From contig JAURYB010000147.1 in assembly GCA_030654075.1 (NCBI GenBank), positions 1 through 64,000 on the forward strand: a stretch of 64,000 nt of DNA, in the 5' to 3' direction. Position numbers and translations under genes: made by a program. This document shows positions 1 to 8,601 of the stretch, piece after piece; within the stretch, counting starts at the first letter, position 1; each line of letters starts with the position of its first letter. Source of the DNA: Bacteroidales bacterium (lineage in GTDB: Bacteria; Bacteroidota; Bacteroidia; Bacteroidales; UBA4417). The notes under the pieces are model-generated. The model made no database searches. It saw only the letters and a list, made by a program, of their open reading frames with translations, and was not told where the DNA came from.

Positions 1-110
1 CCACAGATTACTCAGATTTCACAGATAATTATTTATCATTTTTAATTGAAATTAATTGAAAAACTGCTTAAAGCAGTTTGAAATCTGTGTAATCCGTGTA
101 ATCTGTGGCA
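1..110. repeat. Imperfect inverted repeat at the window edge
   Basis: The left arm (1-28) and the right arm (83-109) are imperfect reverse complements built on the words CACAGATTAC and CACAGATT. Inside lies a perfect smaller palindrome, AAACTGCTT/AAGCAGTTT, at about 62-80. The structure could fold as a hairpin in RNA or as a cruciform. No gene is attached to it within the window. Similar intergenic inverted repeats occur elsewhere in this window with other sequences. Confidence 0.75.
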
Positions 111-1125
111 AAAACGCATTTTGATCAGACTGATTAGTTACAATATTAGATGTAATATTTGATGCAAAATAGATTGTTTTAGTAGAATCTGATTTTTATA
201 ATATAAAATACACCAAGTGTTTTTACTTGCTATTTATTTGTGTTCATATTCGAGCACAAAATATGCATAAAACCGTCCAGAGAAATTCCATCCTTCAAAT
301 CACTTTATTGAATGGTTTTCAAAATTGCTTTTCTAATTTTAATTACAATGCTTACCGGAACAGTCCAATTCTAGATTTAAAGAACCTGAAGACTTATTTT
401 TCTAATAGCAAGGACTTGATCAATGAATTGTGTATACCTGCCAAAACAAATAAAAAGGATAGAATCCATTTGATACTTTGTGTTCCTGGTATAAAACAGG
501 ATAGCCTGACGGTAAAACTGCCGACAAGTTTGCAAAGAAGCATATGCATAAAATTCCCTTGCGTGATATTTGTTCTTTAAATAAGGACTATATCAGCATC
601 AGAATTCTAAAAACTAAAAAAAACTTTAATCCTGAGTTAAGCAGCACATTGATCAAATTTCCGTATTCTTCGTCGTTTAGAGTTCTCATACAGTGCAATC
701 CGGATCAGGCGGGAAAGATTAATCGGTTTCTCAAAGTATGCAATTATATATTCAGGGTTTATCTGTGTGTACATTGTAGTGACCTCCATTAATTGTTAAA
801 ATATCAATGTTGATAACGTTGCCGCTAATAAATGATTTTCCAGTAAAATTTATTGTTTTTTTCTTGTGAGCCAGGCAACCATTGGTTTCCATATTCCTAA
901 CGCTCTTTAAAAATAAAGACTTAGTACAGTCTTTTATACTTTTGATTTATTCTGTAAAGATACGGATTCAATGTTAACTGAATATTAAGAAATAGGAAAA
1001 ATATTTGATGAAGAACTTGAACATGCAGAATATTCAGACAATTTACCATAAATAAAATACCAGAGAAAGACCTTACTAATTCAGAAACAGACTGCCAGAT
1101 TATTGAAAATTATTTGTAAAAGTCC
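111..1125. other. Long gene-poor stretch, possible gene remnant
   Basis: No convincing gene is visible in about 1 kb. Two overlapping plus-strand frames (227-580 and 544-792) have no recognisable domain, an odd composition, and no signal peptide. On the minus strand, 637-789 could encode a 50-residue peptide, and a neighbouring frame reads plausibly for about 20 codons (MRTLNDEEYGNLINVLLNSG) before decaying. That may be a fossil of a frameshifted gene, but the evidence is thin. The rest is AT-rich intergenic sequence downstream of the TonB receptor gene. Confidence 0.35.
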
Positions 1126-3183
1126 TCAAATTGATATTTTTACGGATACTAAAGCCGACCTCCCATACCCATTCACTCCCGAACCGTGATACCGGTAATC
1201 TTTGTTCAGCAGGTTTTGCAGACGTAAATCAGCTTCCAGGAAACGCCAGGTGTAACCCGTATTGAAGTTAAAAATATTCCATCCCGGTGTACCACCATCA
1301 GGAATGCGGTTATCGTCCTTGTCACCCTGTGCCAGCCGGTCCTGTTTTGCGGCTGCCTGCCACTCGATGTTGCACCACCATTCCAAATGCCTGTATTCAA
1401 CAGCAAAACGACCGAAAAGTGGCGGAATACGGCGGACAGGTTCATTTTTGGTAATATTCTGCCCGTATGTATAAGTTAAGCTTCCGGCCACAGACCAGGC
1501 AACGTTGAAAGCATAATCCAAAGAAGTTTCAAAACCTTGAATATAAGCTCGTTCCACATTTTCTTTCTGATACACAGCATATCCTTCGATGCTGTCGCCC
1601 TCCACCCTGTTGCGGACAATAAGGTTGTATAATTCATTGCGATACAGGAAAATTTCACCTCTGAGCTTTTCACCCTGGTACTTGTAACCTAGCTGGTATT
1701 GAAACGATTGCTCCGGTTTCAGTTCAAAATTGGGTGTTTCATACCTGAAATCAACAATTCCCAGGGTTCCTAAATCATCGATATTGGGAGCGCGGAAACC
1801 TGTATTAGCTGATATAAAAATATTGGATGTAGTATTCAGTTTGCGCAAAATGGCTATGTTCCCAACCAAAGCCGAAGGCGTTAGTGTTGTTTCACCTATG
1901 GTTTCATCATCAACATTTATGATATAGGTGTTGAAACGGGCACCGGTTGTAAAAATCCATTCAGGTAAATCAAAAGTATGCAGTGTAAAAGCAGCTATAC
2001 TGGTCATGGTAGAAGCATCCGGATATAATCCACGTTCCGGAACAGTGACATTATTTGATAAATCTGTATCAATACGTGTACTGTTAACCAGGTCGTTATA
2101 TATTTCAAAACCACTGTTGGCTGACCAGACTTCCCCATTTGTGGTTAAAGCTTCCGCAGAAAAGGCCAGCGACCTGACTTTGTCATTTTCTGCCCGCAAC
2201 GTGTTGGATCCGTTTTTGCGGCTAATTCTACCCTCTTCGGTATTTTGCATCGAGGCTGTGAGAGTGGCTGATTTCCAAATGCCGGAGTTCAAGTCCTGGT
2301 TCAGCTTGGCATAAGCCAGCTTCCGGTTCTGAGTATCCATTTTATTAATTGCATAGTTTTCGAATTCAACCTTATGGTAAACATCTACATCCGCCTGATG
2401 CACATCCTGGTATGCAATAGTAAGGATTGTAGATGGTGTAAGCCTGATTTTACCTTTCATATCGTAATTCAGTTCTGTATATCCGCTAGGCGATTGACGT
2501 CCTGTGGTATCTCCACCCAATATATCGCCAAAATTACGCCATGAAACACCTCCTGTAAATGCTGCTTTTTTGCTGCCAAAATCCACTCCGGCATGCATGG
2601 TTTGTTCCATACCCTGCGTAGCAAAACGAGTGAAGAGATTACTTCCCCATTCAGGTTTGTCTGTTAAAACGGCATCCCTGCTAAAGGCCTGAATGGTTCC
2701 ACCCATGGCATCGGAACCATATTGCACCGAGCCGCCACCACGCAGAACTTCAATTTTCTCAATACTTAATACGTCAATCGTATTAAAATACTGGTTTGGT
2801 CCGTAACGCACCGTAGCATTGCTGAGCCTGATGCCGTCAATTAACAACAACGTTTGATTTCCGGTTAAGCCACGTACAAATGGCGAACCTCCGCCATGGT
2901 TGGTTTTCTGAACAAAAACGCCTGGTGTTACCGAAAGCGCTTCGGGTGCTGAGCGAAGCTGGTTTCGCTCAATCGCCTTGCTCTTTAACACTTCTATGGC
3001 TTGAGCTGTGTTAAAACGAAGTGTTGAATGACGGTTGGCTGTGATAACAACCTCCGAAAGCGATTGGGGTAAAATTGTATCGGTCTGTAAAATTGGATTT
3101 AAACTTTGGGCACTTAAAAAGCCAGTAAATTGGAACAAAACCAGAGCAAATACCATTTCAGAGAATAGAAATACCTTTTTCAT
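1126..3183 (-). CDS. TonB-dependent outer-membrane receptor
   Basis: A 685-residue outer-membrane receptor that should take up a ligand using TonB-derived energy. The signal peptide ends near residue 25 (FLSAQ). A TonB-box-like segment (SEVVITANR, about 43-51) is followed by a plug domain, about 55-170, with the typical FVRGL, LLIDGIRL and IEKIEVLRGG motifs. The rest is a 22-strand-type barrel ending in a short beta strand (ALVSVKISI). It lacks the N-terminal carboxypeptidase-like domain and has no SusD partner, so it resembles the BtuB/CirA/heme-receptor group more than SusC. The ligand cannot be told. A perfect -7 element (TAATTTTG, 3188-3195) lies only 4 bases before the ATG, so the mRNA may be leaderless, or translation may begin at Met10. 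Confidence 0.93.
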   Translation of the reverse strand: MKKVFLFSEMVFALVLFQFTGFLSAQSLNPILQTDTILPQSLSEVVITANRHSTLRFNTAQAIEVLKSKAIERNQLRSAPEALSVTPGVFVQKTNHGGGSPFVRGLTGNQTLLLIDGIRLSNATVRYGPNQYFNTIDVLSIEKIEVLRGGGSVQYGSDAMGGTIQAFSRDAVLTDKPEWGSNLFTRFATQGMEQTMHAGVDFGSKKAAFTGGVSWRNFGDILGGDTTGRQSPSGYTELNYDMKGKIRLTPSTILTIAYQDVHQADVDVYHKVEFENYAINKMDTQNRKLAYAKLNQDLNSGIWKSATLTASMQNTEEGRISRKNGSNTLRAENDKVRSLAFSAEALTTNGEVWSANSGFEIYNDLVNSTRIDTDLSNNVTVPERGLYPDASTMTSIAAFTLHTFDLPEWIFTTGARFNTYIINVDDETIGETTLTPSALVGNIAILRKLNTTSNIFISANTGFRAPNIDDLGTLGIVDFRYETPNFELKPEQSFQYQLGYKYQGEKLRGEIFLYRNELYNLIVRNRVEGDSIEGYAVYQKENVERAYIQGFETSLDYAFNVAWSVAGSLTYTYGQNITKNEPVRRIPPLFGRFAVEYRHLEWWCNIEWQAAAKQDRLAQGDKDDNRIPDGGTPGWNIFNFNTGYTWRFLEADLRLQNLLNKDYRYHGSGVNGYGRSALVSVKISI

Positions 3184-3187
3184 CCGG

Positions 3188-3195
3188 CAAAATTA
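3188..3195 (-). promoter_or_regulatory. -7 element of the TonB receptor gene
   Basis: TAATTTTG on the minus strand fits the Bacteroidota -7 consensus TAnnTTTG exactly. Upstream, in the phase used by the Pho-type arrays of this window, are TTAATGT (8-bp gap) and TTTATAC (19-bp gap). Only two half-sites are present and one is poor, so phosphate control of this gene is possible but not well supported. Confidence 0.5.
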
Positions 3196-3440
3196 TATTT
3201 TTCACATTAAACAAGTATAAATAATCTTTCTCTTTTGAAATAATGAGGCAATTTTTTCAATCATTCCCCTTGTCAAATGAGGTATTTTCTCCTTACGCTA
3301 TATGAAAGACAGGTAATTGGAGCATTGAATTATACCGGCTCCATATTTACTATAAACTGGTTTTCAAAGGACTATAATCTCATATGCAAAACATTATATG
3401 TGTTTTGATGTTAATTCATATATAGTATTAACCAAAAACC

Positions 3441-4232
3441 ATGAAAAAACTAATTACACTGGCGTTGGTTATTTTTATGACCATACGAATCAATGCACAG
3501 GAGAATCCGAAGCAATTGTATCTGTTATTTGAATTTATGCAAGTTAATGATGAGCATGAGTCTGATTACTGGCAGGTTGAAGAATTCTGGTCGGGAATTC
3601 ACAAGCAAAGGGTTGCGGACAAATCAATACTGGGTTGGGATATGTGGTCGCTTACACCTTCCGGGGTGAAGCAGGGCAGCCAATACATGACTGTAACTCT
3701 TTTTGCAAGTCTTAAGGATATGTTGCAGGCAGCAGCATCATGGGATGTTGACACGTATGTAAAAAAAGCCTTTCCCGATATGAAGGAAAAAGAACTCAAC
3801 GCTATGTTCGACAAAACCTCGAAGTCGCGTGATATTGCTCACCAGGTTTATACTGAGCAGGTAGATAAAACAAAGGACTCTTTCGAAATGAAAATAGGTA
3901 CCATTGCAACCCTGGATATTATGAAACAACTGGATGATGGCTATGAAAAAGCAGAATCCGAAATTTTTAAACCCTGGCACCAGGATAGGGTCACCAAAGG
4001 TAAAAAAGGTTCATGGGAGATGCTTCGTGTTATTTTACCTGCAGGTAGCGAAGCTTACGGAACACATTTAACCGTAAGCATGTATAATGACGCGGCACAG
4101 TTAGCAGCATTTATCGAAAATACTGATGGCGGTGACATGGACTTAATGACAAAACTGGCTGTTGCCGAAGGGTTTAAAACCCGTGAATGGAAAGAAGTGA
4201 AGATAGCTACTCTGCAAAAAATGGTGAGGTAA
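3441..4232 (+). CDS. Secreted protein with internal duplication
   Basis: A 263-residue exported protein with a signal peptide (1-20, ending INAQ). No named function is recognised. The mature protein consists of two similar halves. The first has His54, Arg57-Val58 and Trp66 in HKQRVADKSILGWDMW. The second has His180, Arg183-Val184 and Trp192 in HQDRVTKGKKGSWEML. Every matched residue is offset by exactly 126. Each half also carries a strand containing TV followed by a short helix. The pattern suggests two fused alpha/beta domains, perhaps of the dimeric alpha-beta barrel type; that fold is a guess. It stands alone between convergent genes and ends at a strong terminator. Confidence 0.85.
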   Translation: MKKLITLALVIFMTIRINAQENPKQLYLLFEFMQVNDEHESDYWQVEEFWSGIHKQRVADKSILGWDMWSLTPSGVKQGSQYMTVTLFASLKDMLQAAASWDVDTYVKKAFPDMKEKELNAMFDKTSKSRDIAHQVYTEQVDKTKDSFEMKIGTIATLDIMKQLDDGYEKAESEIFKPWHQDRVTKGKKGSWEMLRVILPAGSEAYGTHLTVSMYNDAAQLAAFIENTDGGDMDLMTKLAVAEGFKTREWKEVKIATLQKMVR

Positions 4233-4268
4233 ATTGAATTAGAATACAACTTTCGCCAATTACTCATT

Positions 4269-4303
4269 TAAAATCCTGGGTCCTGACGCACAGGATTTTT
4301 TTT
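4269..4303. terminator. Bidirectional intrinsic terminator
   Basis: A stem AAATCCTG/CAGGATTT with a 12-base loop is followed by a T run on the plus strand and a shorter T stretch on the minus strand. It sits between the convergent genes ending at 4232 and 4368 and could stop both. Confidence 0.8.
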
Positions 4304-4367
4304 GTGGAAAAGCTGAAATTTCTTACGTTAATAATGGATCTGCATTTCAGGATGCGTAGTAAATAAC

Positions 4368-5708
4368 TCAGTGATCAGCTAATAAACTGCTGTACCAATA
4401 TCCCGAATCTTTAATTATCCGCTCCTGGGTTTTGAAGTCTACATAAACAAGTCCGAACCTTGGTTTGTACCCTTCGGCCCATTCAAAATTATCAGTCAGG
4501 CTCCAAACAAAATAACCATTTACATTCACGCCTTCGCGCTTTGCTCTCAATACCTGACTAATATATTGTTCCAGAAAAATAGTCCTTTTAATATCATGTA
4601 CTTTACCTTTCACCAATTCATCCGGGAAAGCGGCTCCACTCTCGGTTACGATAATCTCTTTAAATTTTTTATACTTACTAAACTTCACCAGCATCTTATA
4701 GATAGATTCCGGGTAAACTTCCCAGTTCATGTCGGTGGTTTCAACATTTCGTTTATCGGCTCTGATTACTTTGGCTTTAATCATGGGTGTGAAATGGGAA
4801 TGGGAAACCATTTCACGGGTATAATTCTGAACGCCGATAAAATCCATATCGAAAGCAAGTTTACTTTCGTCACCATCCTTAATAAATGGCTCCAAACGCT
4901 GGAGTAATTTCAGATCATTAACCGGATAACCCAGTCCGGCAAGGGGCTCAACGAACAAACGATTCAGCAGAGTATCAACTCGGTGAGCAGCCATACCATC
5001 GTTTATTGATTTTCCGAAAGGTTCTATATATGAACATGAAAATGCAGTACCAATATGTGCGTCATTTATCAAAGACCTGACTATCCTTCCTCCTTCGGAC
5101 TGGCACATAGCCGAATGATGAGCTGCTGCCAGAAAGCTGTTCAGCCCTTTTCGTCCCGGCGCATGAACACCTAAAAAGTAACCTGCTCCTGTATAAACCA
5201 TGGGTTCATTCAGTATCATCCAGTTTTTCACTCTATCCCCGAAATACCTGGTGCATAACTCCACATAATCGCCAAACCACCCAATAATATCCCTGTTGGT
5301 CCAGCCGCCTTTTTTTTCCAGCTCATGTGGCAGATCCCAATGATATAGAGTTATCCATGGCTCAATACCCATTTCGAGGCAAAAGTCAATAACACGATTA
5401 TAAAACTCAATACCTATTGGATTTACCTTGCCAGTTCCATTCGGAATAATACGACTCCACGATAGAGAAAACCGGAAATTCCTAATCCCGAGTTTAGCCA
5501 TCAGTATTATATCGTGTGTATAGCGCCTGTAAAAATCGCAGGCAATATTCCCGTTTTCATCCTGGAATGTTTTCCCTTTTGTATTTGAAAATACGTCCCA
5601 TATGGATTTGCCTTTCCCGTCTGAATCCCATCCACCTTCGGTTTGATAAGCAGCAGTCGATACTCCCCATTTAAAATCGGGACCAAAATCGTTTCCTGTA
5701 TAATTCAT
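4368..5708 (-). CDS. Family 1 beta-glucosidase
   Basis: A 446-residue GH1 retaining beta-glycosidase, full length for the family and without a signal peptide, so probably cytoplasmic. The N-terminal signature FKWGVSTAAYQTEGGW is at about 12-27. The acid/base glutamate is Glu168 in LNEP, and the nucleophile is Glu356 in VTESG (more often TENG; the Asn-to-Ser change is tolerated in some members). The C-terminal signature WSLTDNFEWAEGYKPRFG is at about 402-419. It is the third gene of an operon and starts 9 bp after the glycosyltransferase gene. This suggests coupled making and breaking of a glycoside, but the substrate is unknown. Confidence 0.95.
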   Translation of the reverse strand: MNYTGNDFGPDFKWGVSTAAYQTEGGWDSDGKGKSIWDVFSNTKGKTFQDENGNIACDFYRRYTHDIILMAKLGIRNFRFSLSWSRIIPNGTGKVNPIGIEFYNRVIDFCLEMGIEPWITLYHWDLPHELEKKGGWTNRDIIGWFGDYVELCTRYFGDRVKNWMILNEPMVYTGAGYFLGVHAPGRKGLNSFLAAAHHSAMCQSEGGRIVRSLINDAHIGTAFSCSYIEPFGKSINDGMAAHRVDTLLNRLFVEPLAGLGYPVNDLKLLQRLEPFIKDGDESKLAFDMDFIGVQNYTREMVSHSHFTPMIKAKVIRADKRNVETTDMNWEVYPESIYKMLVKFSKYKKFKEIIVTESGAAFPDELVKGKVHDIKRTIFLEQYISQVLRAKREGVNVNGYFVWSLTDNFEWAEGYKPRFGLVYVDFKTQERIIKDSGYWYSSLLADH

Positions 5709-5717
5709 CTCCTCAAC

Positions 5718-6794
5718 TTAGATTTGCGCCACTATCTTTTTCAGGATCAGATTTCTGAATTTCTTAACTGTATATTGTTTTTCCTTTGTGCTGGCAATCT
5801 TTTCGGCAGCTTCATGAGCTGCAAGTATTGTATTTATTATTACTTCCGTGTTATCAGGATAATCTACATCAACAGCTGATCCGTTTTGAATCCAGGTCAT
5901 TATTTTGCCTACATTTTCAAGTTTAAGGCTTTTCAATACAGGAACTCCCATTTCTTTGAGCGCTGCTGCATTACAATGCTGTTCGTACTGCCCTTTCATG
6001 GGAATAACCATTAGTTTTTTCTTCATAAAAAGTGCTTCGGCAGGAGTTTCGAAACCGGCACCACATAATATTCCTTCTGATGAAGCCATACTTTCAATAA
6101 ACGCTTCGTTATCAATAGGCTGAATAGTAATATTCCGGTATCCCATCAGCTGTTTGTTGTGTTTTGAGAAAACCTGCCATTGTGTGTCACCACATTGTTT
6201 TAAAACTTTCAGTATTCGTTTATCATCATATGATGGCAGGTAAACGGTATAGTGGCCTTTGTTTTCAATATTCAATTCTCTTACCTGAGTTCGTACAACA
6301 GGGGTAAAAATATTATCGGCATATGCTTTAAAATGGAAACCATATTTTGCATCCGAAGGCGCGTAATTCTTTAAAATAGCTTTGCCAATGATATCCGTAT
6401 CTGCAGGCTGAGGAGCTTTTTTATTAAGAACTGCTGCCTGGTGACTTATCGAAATACATTTAGCATTTTTAATGTAACATGCCCAGGCCGAAACAGGTTC
6501 AAAATCATTGATAACCAAATCATACTCTTCTACCGGAAGACTGTTTAGTTCAGCAAACAAGCGTTTTATATAATTCTTCTTATAGGTTTCAATCAGATCA
6601 ATACCACCATTTGAACCAAAAATAAAGCCTAAACCATTAAACCGGTACTTAACTGGATACGGCAACTCAATATCAGCCTGTGTTCCGCTTATTAACAGAT
6701 CAACTTCATGATTTTTTTGTAGAATCGGAATAATATCCCTTGCCCTGCTTAAATGTCCGTTGCCTGTACCTTGTATAGCGTATAATACCCTCAT
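5718..6794 (-). CDS. Glycosyltransferase of the MJ1255/VC2487 type
   Basis: A 358-residue GT-B-fold protein. The N-terminus VLYAIQGTGNGHLSRA (about 3-18) is the glycine-rich loop of MurG/GT28-like enzymes, and GILCGAGFETPAEAL with the following KKKLMVIPMKGQYEQ in the C-terminal half is the donor-binding region. Both resemble the MJ1255/VC2487 family, predicted to move sugars onto lipids or other acceptors. There is no signal peptide or membrane span. Its ATG overlaps the stop of the upstream phosphoesterase by 4 bp (ATGA), so translation is probably coupled. With an LpxH-like enzyme upstream and a GH1 enzyme downstream, a role in envelope glycolipid metabolism is plausible. Confidence 0.8.
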   Translation of the reverse strand: MRVLYAIQGTGNGHLSRARDIIPILQKNHEVDLLISGTQADIELPYPVKYRFNGLGFIFGSNGGIDLIETYKKNYIKRLFAELNSLPVEEYDLVINDFEPVSAWACYIKNAKCISISHQAAVLNKKAPQPADTDIIGKAILKNYAPSDAKYGFHFKAYADNIFTPVVRTQVRELNIENKGHYTVYLPSYDDKRILKVLKQCGDTQWQVFSKHNKQLMGYRNITIQPIDNEAFIESMASSEGILCGAGFETPAEALFMKKKLMVIPMKGQYEQHCNAAALKEMGVPVLKSLKLENVGKIMTWIQNGSAVDVDYPDNTEVIINTILAAHEAAEKIASTKEKQYTVKKFRNLILKKIVAQI

Positions 6795-7648
6795 TGTCGC
6801 ATCATATTAAATTCCTGTAACATATTATCAAAAAGCTGATCGTTAGTCAGTTCTGATATCTCTTCTTCAATTTCCTTAATCATTTCAGCTTTATCCGCCT
6901 CGTTAAACTTATATATTGACCATTCTCCATCCACATATTCAAGAGCAGATAAGTTTTCGACCCAATCGCCGGAATTGAGATACGTAATATGACCATCGTC
7001 ATTGCTGATTTCCCTGATTTCAGGATGATGGATGTGGCCACAAATTACAAAATCGAATTTATTGCTGATGCCTATATCAGCGGTTGTCTGTTCAAAATCA
7101 TTAATAAACGAAACGGCGGATTTTACACTTTCCTTGATCTTTTTTGACAAAGAAAGTTTTCCTTTATGAAAAATCTTTTCGGAAATGAAGTTGAAAAACC
7201 GGTTTATAAGAATCAGAATATCGTATCCAACTGATCCTAACTTAGCCAGCCACTTCGAATGCTGCATGGTAACATCAAAAACATCGCCATGAAAAACCCA
7301 GGCTTTTTTCCCATCTGCCAGTGTTAAAACTACTTTGTTTACAACACTTAAAGACCCCATTTTCAAACCTTCAAACTTGCGAAGCATTTCATCGTGATTG
7401 CCTGTTACATAATAGGTTTTAACACCTTTCCCCATCCAGGTGATCAGATGCTTGATTACCTTCATATGGCTTTTGGGCCAGTAGGTTTTACTAAACTGCC
7501 ATATATCAATGATATCGCCGTTTAAAACAACAACTTTTGGTTTGATGCTTTTTAAATAGTGAAGGAGTTCCTTCGCATGGCATCCGAATGTGCCCAGGTG
7601 AATATCAGAGATCACAAGTATATCAATCTGCCTTTTGTGTTTCTTCAT
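6791..7648 (-). CDS. LpxH-like metallophosphoesterase
   Basis: A 285-residue calcineurin-type phosphoesterase. The metal-binding motifs are in order: SDIHLG (Asp15, His17), NGDIID (Asp45), GNHDE (Asn84, His85), HGD and GHIHHPE. The layout resembles UDP-2,3-diacylglucosamine diphosphatase (LpxH family), the lipid A enzyme that releases UMP, and Bacteroidota commonly have such LpxH-type proteins. The C-terminus (about 255-285) is a charged helix, perhaps a coiled coil. It is the first gene of the operon with the glycosyltransferase and GH1 genes. Without a search, a related UDP-sugar or lipid phosphatase cannot be excluded. Confidence 0.82.
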   Translation of the reverse strand: MKKHKRQIDILVISDIHLGTFGCHAKELLHYLKSIKPKVVVLNGDIIDIWQFSKTYWPKSHMKVIKHLITWMGKGVKTYYVTGNHDEMLRKFEGLKMGSLSVVNKVVLTLADGKKAWVFHGDVFDVTMQHSKWLAKLGSVGYDILILINRFFNFISEKIFHKGKLSLSKKIKESVKSAVSFINDFEQTTADIGISNKFDFVICGHIHHPEIREISNDDGHITYLNSGDWVENLSALEYVDGEWSIYKFNEADKAEMIKEIEEEISELTNDQLFDNMLQEFNMMRQ

Positions 7649-8064
7649 TTTCAGTGTTTCAGCGTTGGATAGAAATCAGCAAAAAGCGACACCAGAATCG
7701 TTGACAACATATTGACAGCCTTTAGATTCAGATTATGCAATCTGTGAAATACAGGAAAAATCATGTGGAAACCCCTGGTACCAAAAGAAGAAACCTCTTT
7801 GGGGATATTGCTTTTTACATTAGGTATCATAATTTTCGGTTTCCCAAAAGTATTACGCTCATTTAAACAGAATATCAATGGAATATTATCAATATGTTAA
7901 ACAGGCAAAAAAAACAGAAAATCGAATTGGCTGATATTTGTTCTAATAGATTGATAATAAGCAGTATACAATTAACTAATATAGTCAGTCAGGAATTTAT
8001 AAATAAATCAGATTTGATAAATTTCGAATAAGCATTGCTTACGTTTACTGAATTAAGCTCCAAC

Positions 8065-8120
8065 TTAACATTAATTTAATATAGTCGTAACATTGGAGTA
8101 ACATACTCACATTATTTTTG
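8065..8120 (+). promoter_or_regulatory. Pho-type box array and -7 element
   Basis: Four 7-base half-sites lie at exact 11-bp intervals: TTAACAT (8065), TTAATAT (8076), GTAACAT (8087) and GTAACAT (8098). After 8 bp follows the -7 element TATTTTTG (8113-8120), a perfect TAnnTTTG. Direct repeats on an 11-bp period are the form of known PhoB and PhoP sites. Binding by the PhoB-like regulator of this island is inferred. Upstream of it, 7649-8064 shows no gene or other signal. Confidence 0.8.
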
Positions 8121-8143
8121 CATCATAAATAAAACCAAAGATT

Positions 8144-8497
8144 ATGAAAAGAATATTAAGCATTGTAATAATCGGAATAGTACTGATGATAAGTAACAAT
8201 GTATTTGCTACCGGCGAAGATGCTGTTGTTCCTGCCAGTGCAAAAGCAAGTATTTCAGGAAAAGTATTAGACATAAAAACAGGCGAATCGCTTGCAGGTG
8301 TAGCAATCTCGGTTGAAGGGACTGACATTAAAGTATATACTGATCTTGATGGCTCATTTACTGTAGATGGAATTACACCAGGCAATTACAACCTTGTTTT
8401 ATCCTTGATATCATACAAAAGCAGCCTGGTTGAAAACATTAAGCTTAATCCAAGTTCAAAGGAAAGTATTGACATCAAATTGGATTCGGTAAGATAA
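8144..8497 (+). CDS. Stand-alone carboxypeptidase-regulatory-like domain
   Basis: A 117-residue exported protein: signal peptide 1-23 (ending VFA), then one beta-sandwich domain (about 36-114). The domain matches the N-terminal extension of TonB receptors. TDLDGSFTVDGITPGNYNLV here corresponds to TDLDGNYLIKGLAPGSYNLV in the receptor at 10190-13051, and both continue into a similar ISYK segment. There is no receptor plug or barrel attached. It is preceded by the clearest Pho-type array in the window and followed by its own terminator, so it should be made in quantity under phosphate limitation. Its role is unknown; it might bind a ligand, a receptor or TonB-linked partners in the periplasm. 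Confidence 0.88.
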   Translation: MKRILSIVIIGIVLMISNNVFATGEDAVVPASAKASISGKVLDIKTGESLAGVAISVEGTDIKVYTDLDGSFTVDGITPGNYNLVLSLISYKSSLVENIKLNPSSKESIDIKLDSVR

Positions 8498-8517
8498 TTT
8501 TATTCGCAAAATATTTT

Positions 8518-8552
8518 CAAGGCTGTGCTTTTTTAAAGTACAGCTTTTTTTA
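8518..8552 (+). terminator. Intrinsic terminator
   Basis: GCTGTGCTTT pairs with AAAGTACAGC (one G-U pair) and is followed by seven T. It closes the single-gene unit 8144-8497 and separates it from the porin gene, which has its own promoter. Confidence 0.85.
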
Positions 8553-8578
8553 TTGTTATTATTCTGTTAATATTTCGA

Positions 8579-8586
8579 TATTTTTG
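8579..8586 (+). promoter_or_regulatory. -7 element of the porin gene
   Basis: TATTTTTG fits TAnnTTTG exactly. It overlaps the TTG codon at 8584 that would give the longest frame, so that start is ruled out and ATG 8602 is used. TTATTAT (8556) and TTAATAT (8567) stand 11 bp apart upstream but are out of phase with the other Pho-type arrays. Confidence 0.65.
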
Positions 8587-8601
8587 CGCAAAATAATACC
8601 T

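Noticed and set aside
227-792. Two overlapping plus-strand frames of 117 and 82 codons
   Set aside because: No signal peptide, domain or normal composition; they overlap each other and no promoter was found. At best they cover a decayed gene.
3188-3232. Candidate seventh Pho-type array before the TonB receptor at 1126-3183
   Set aside because: Phase is right, but only two half-sites (TTAATGT, TTTATAC) are present and one is poor; could be chance in AT-rich DNA.
7651-7878. 75-codon minus-strand frame just upstream of the LpxH-like gene
   Set aside because: Sequence does not resemble a protein of this genome and it occupies the leader region of the operon.
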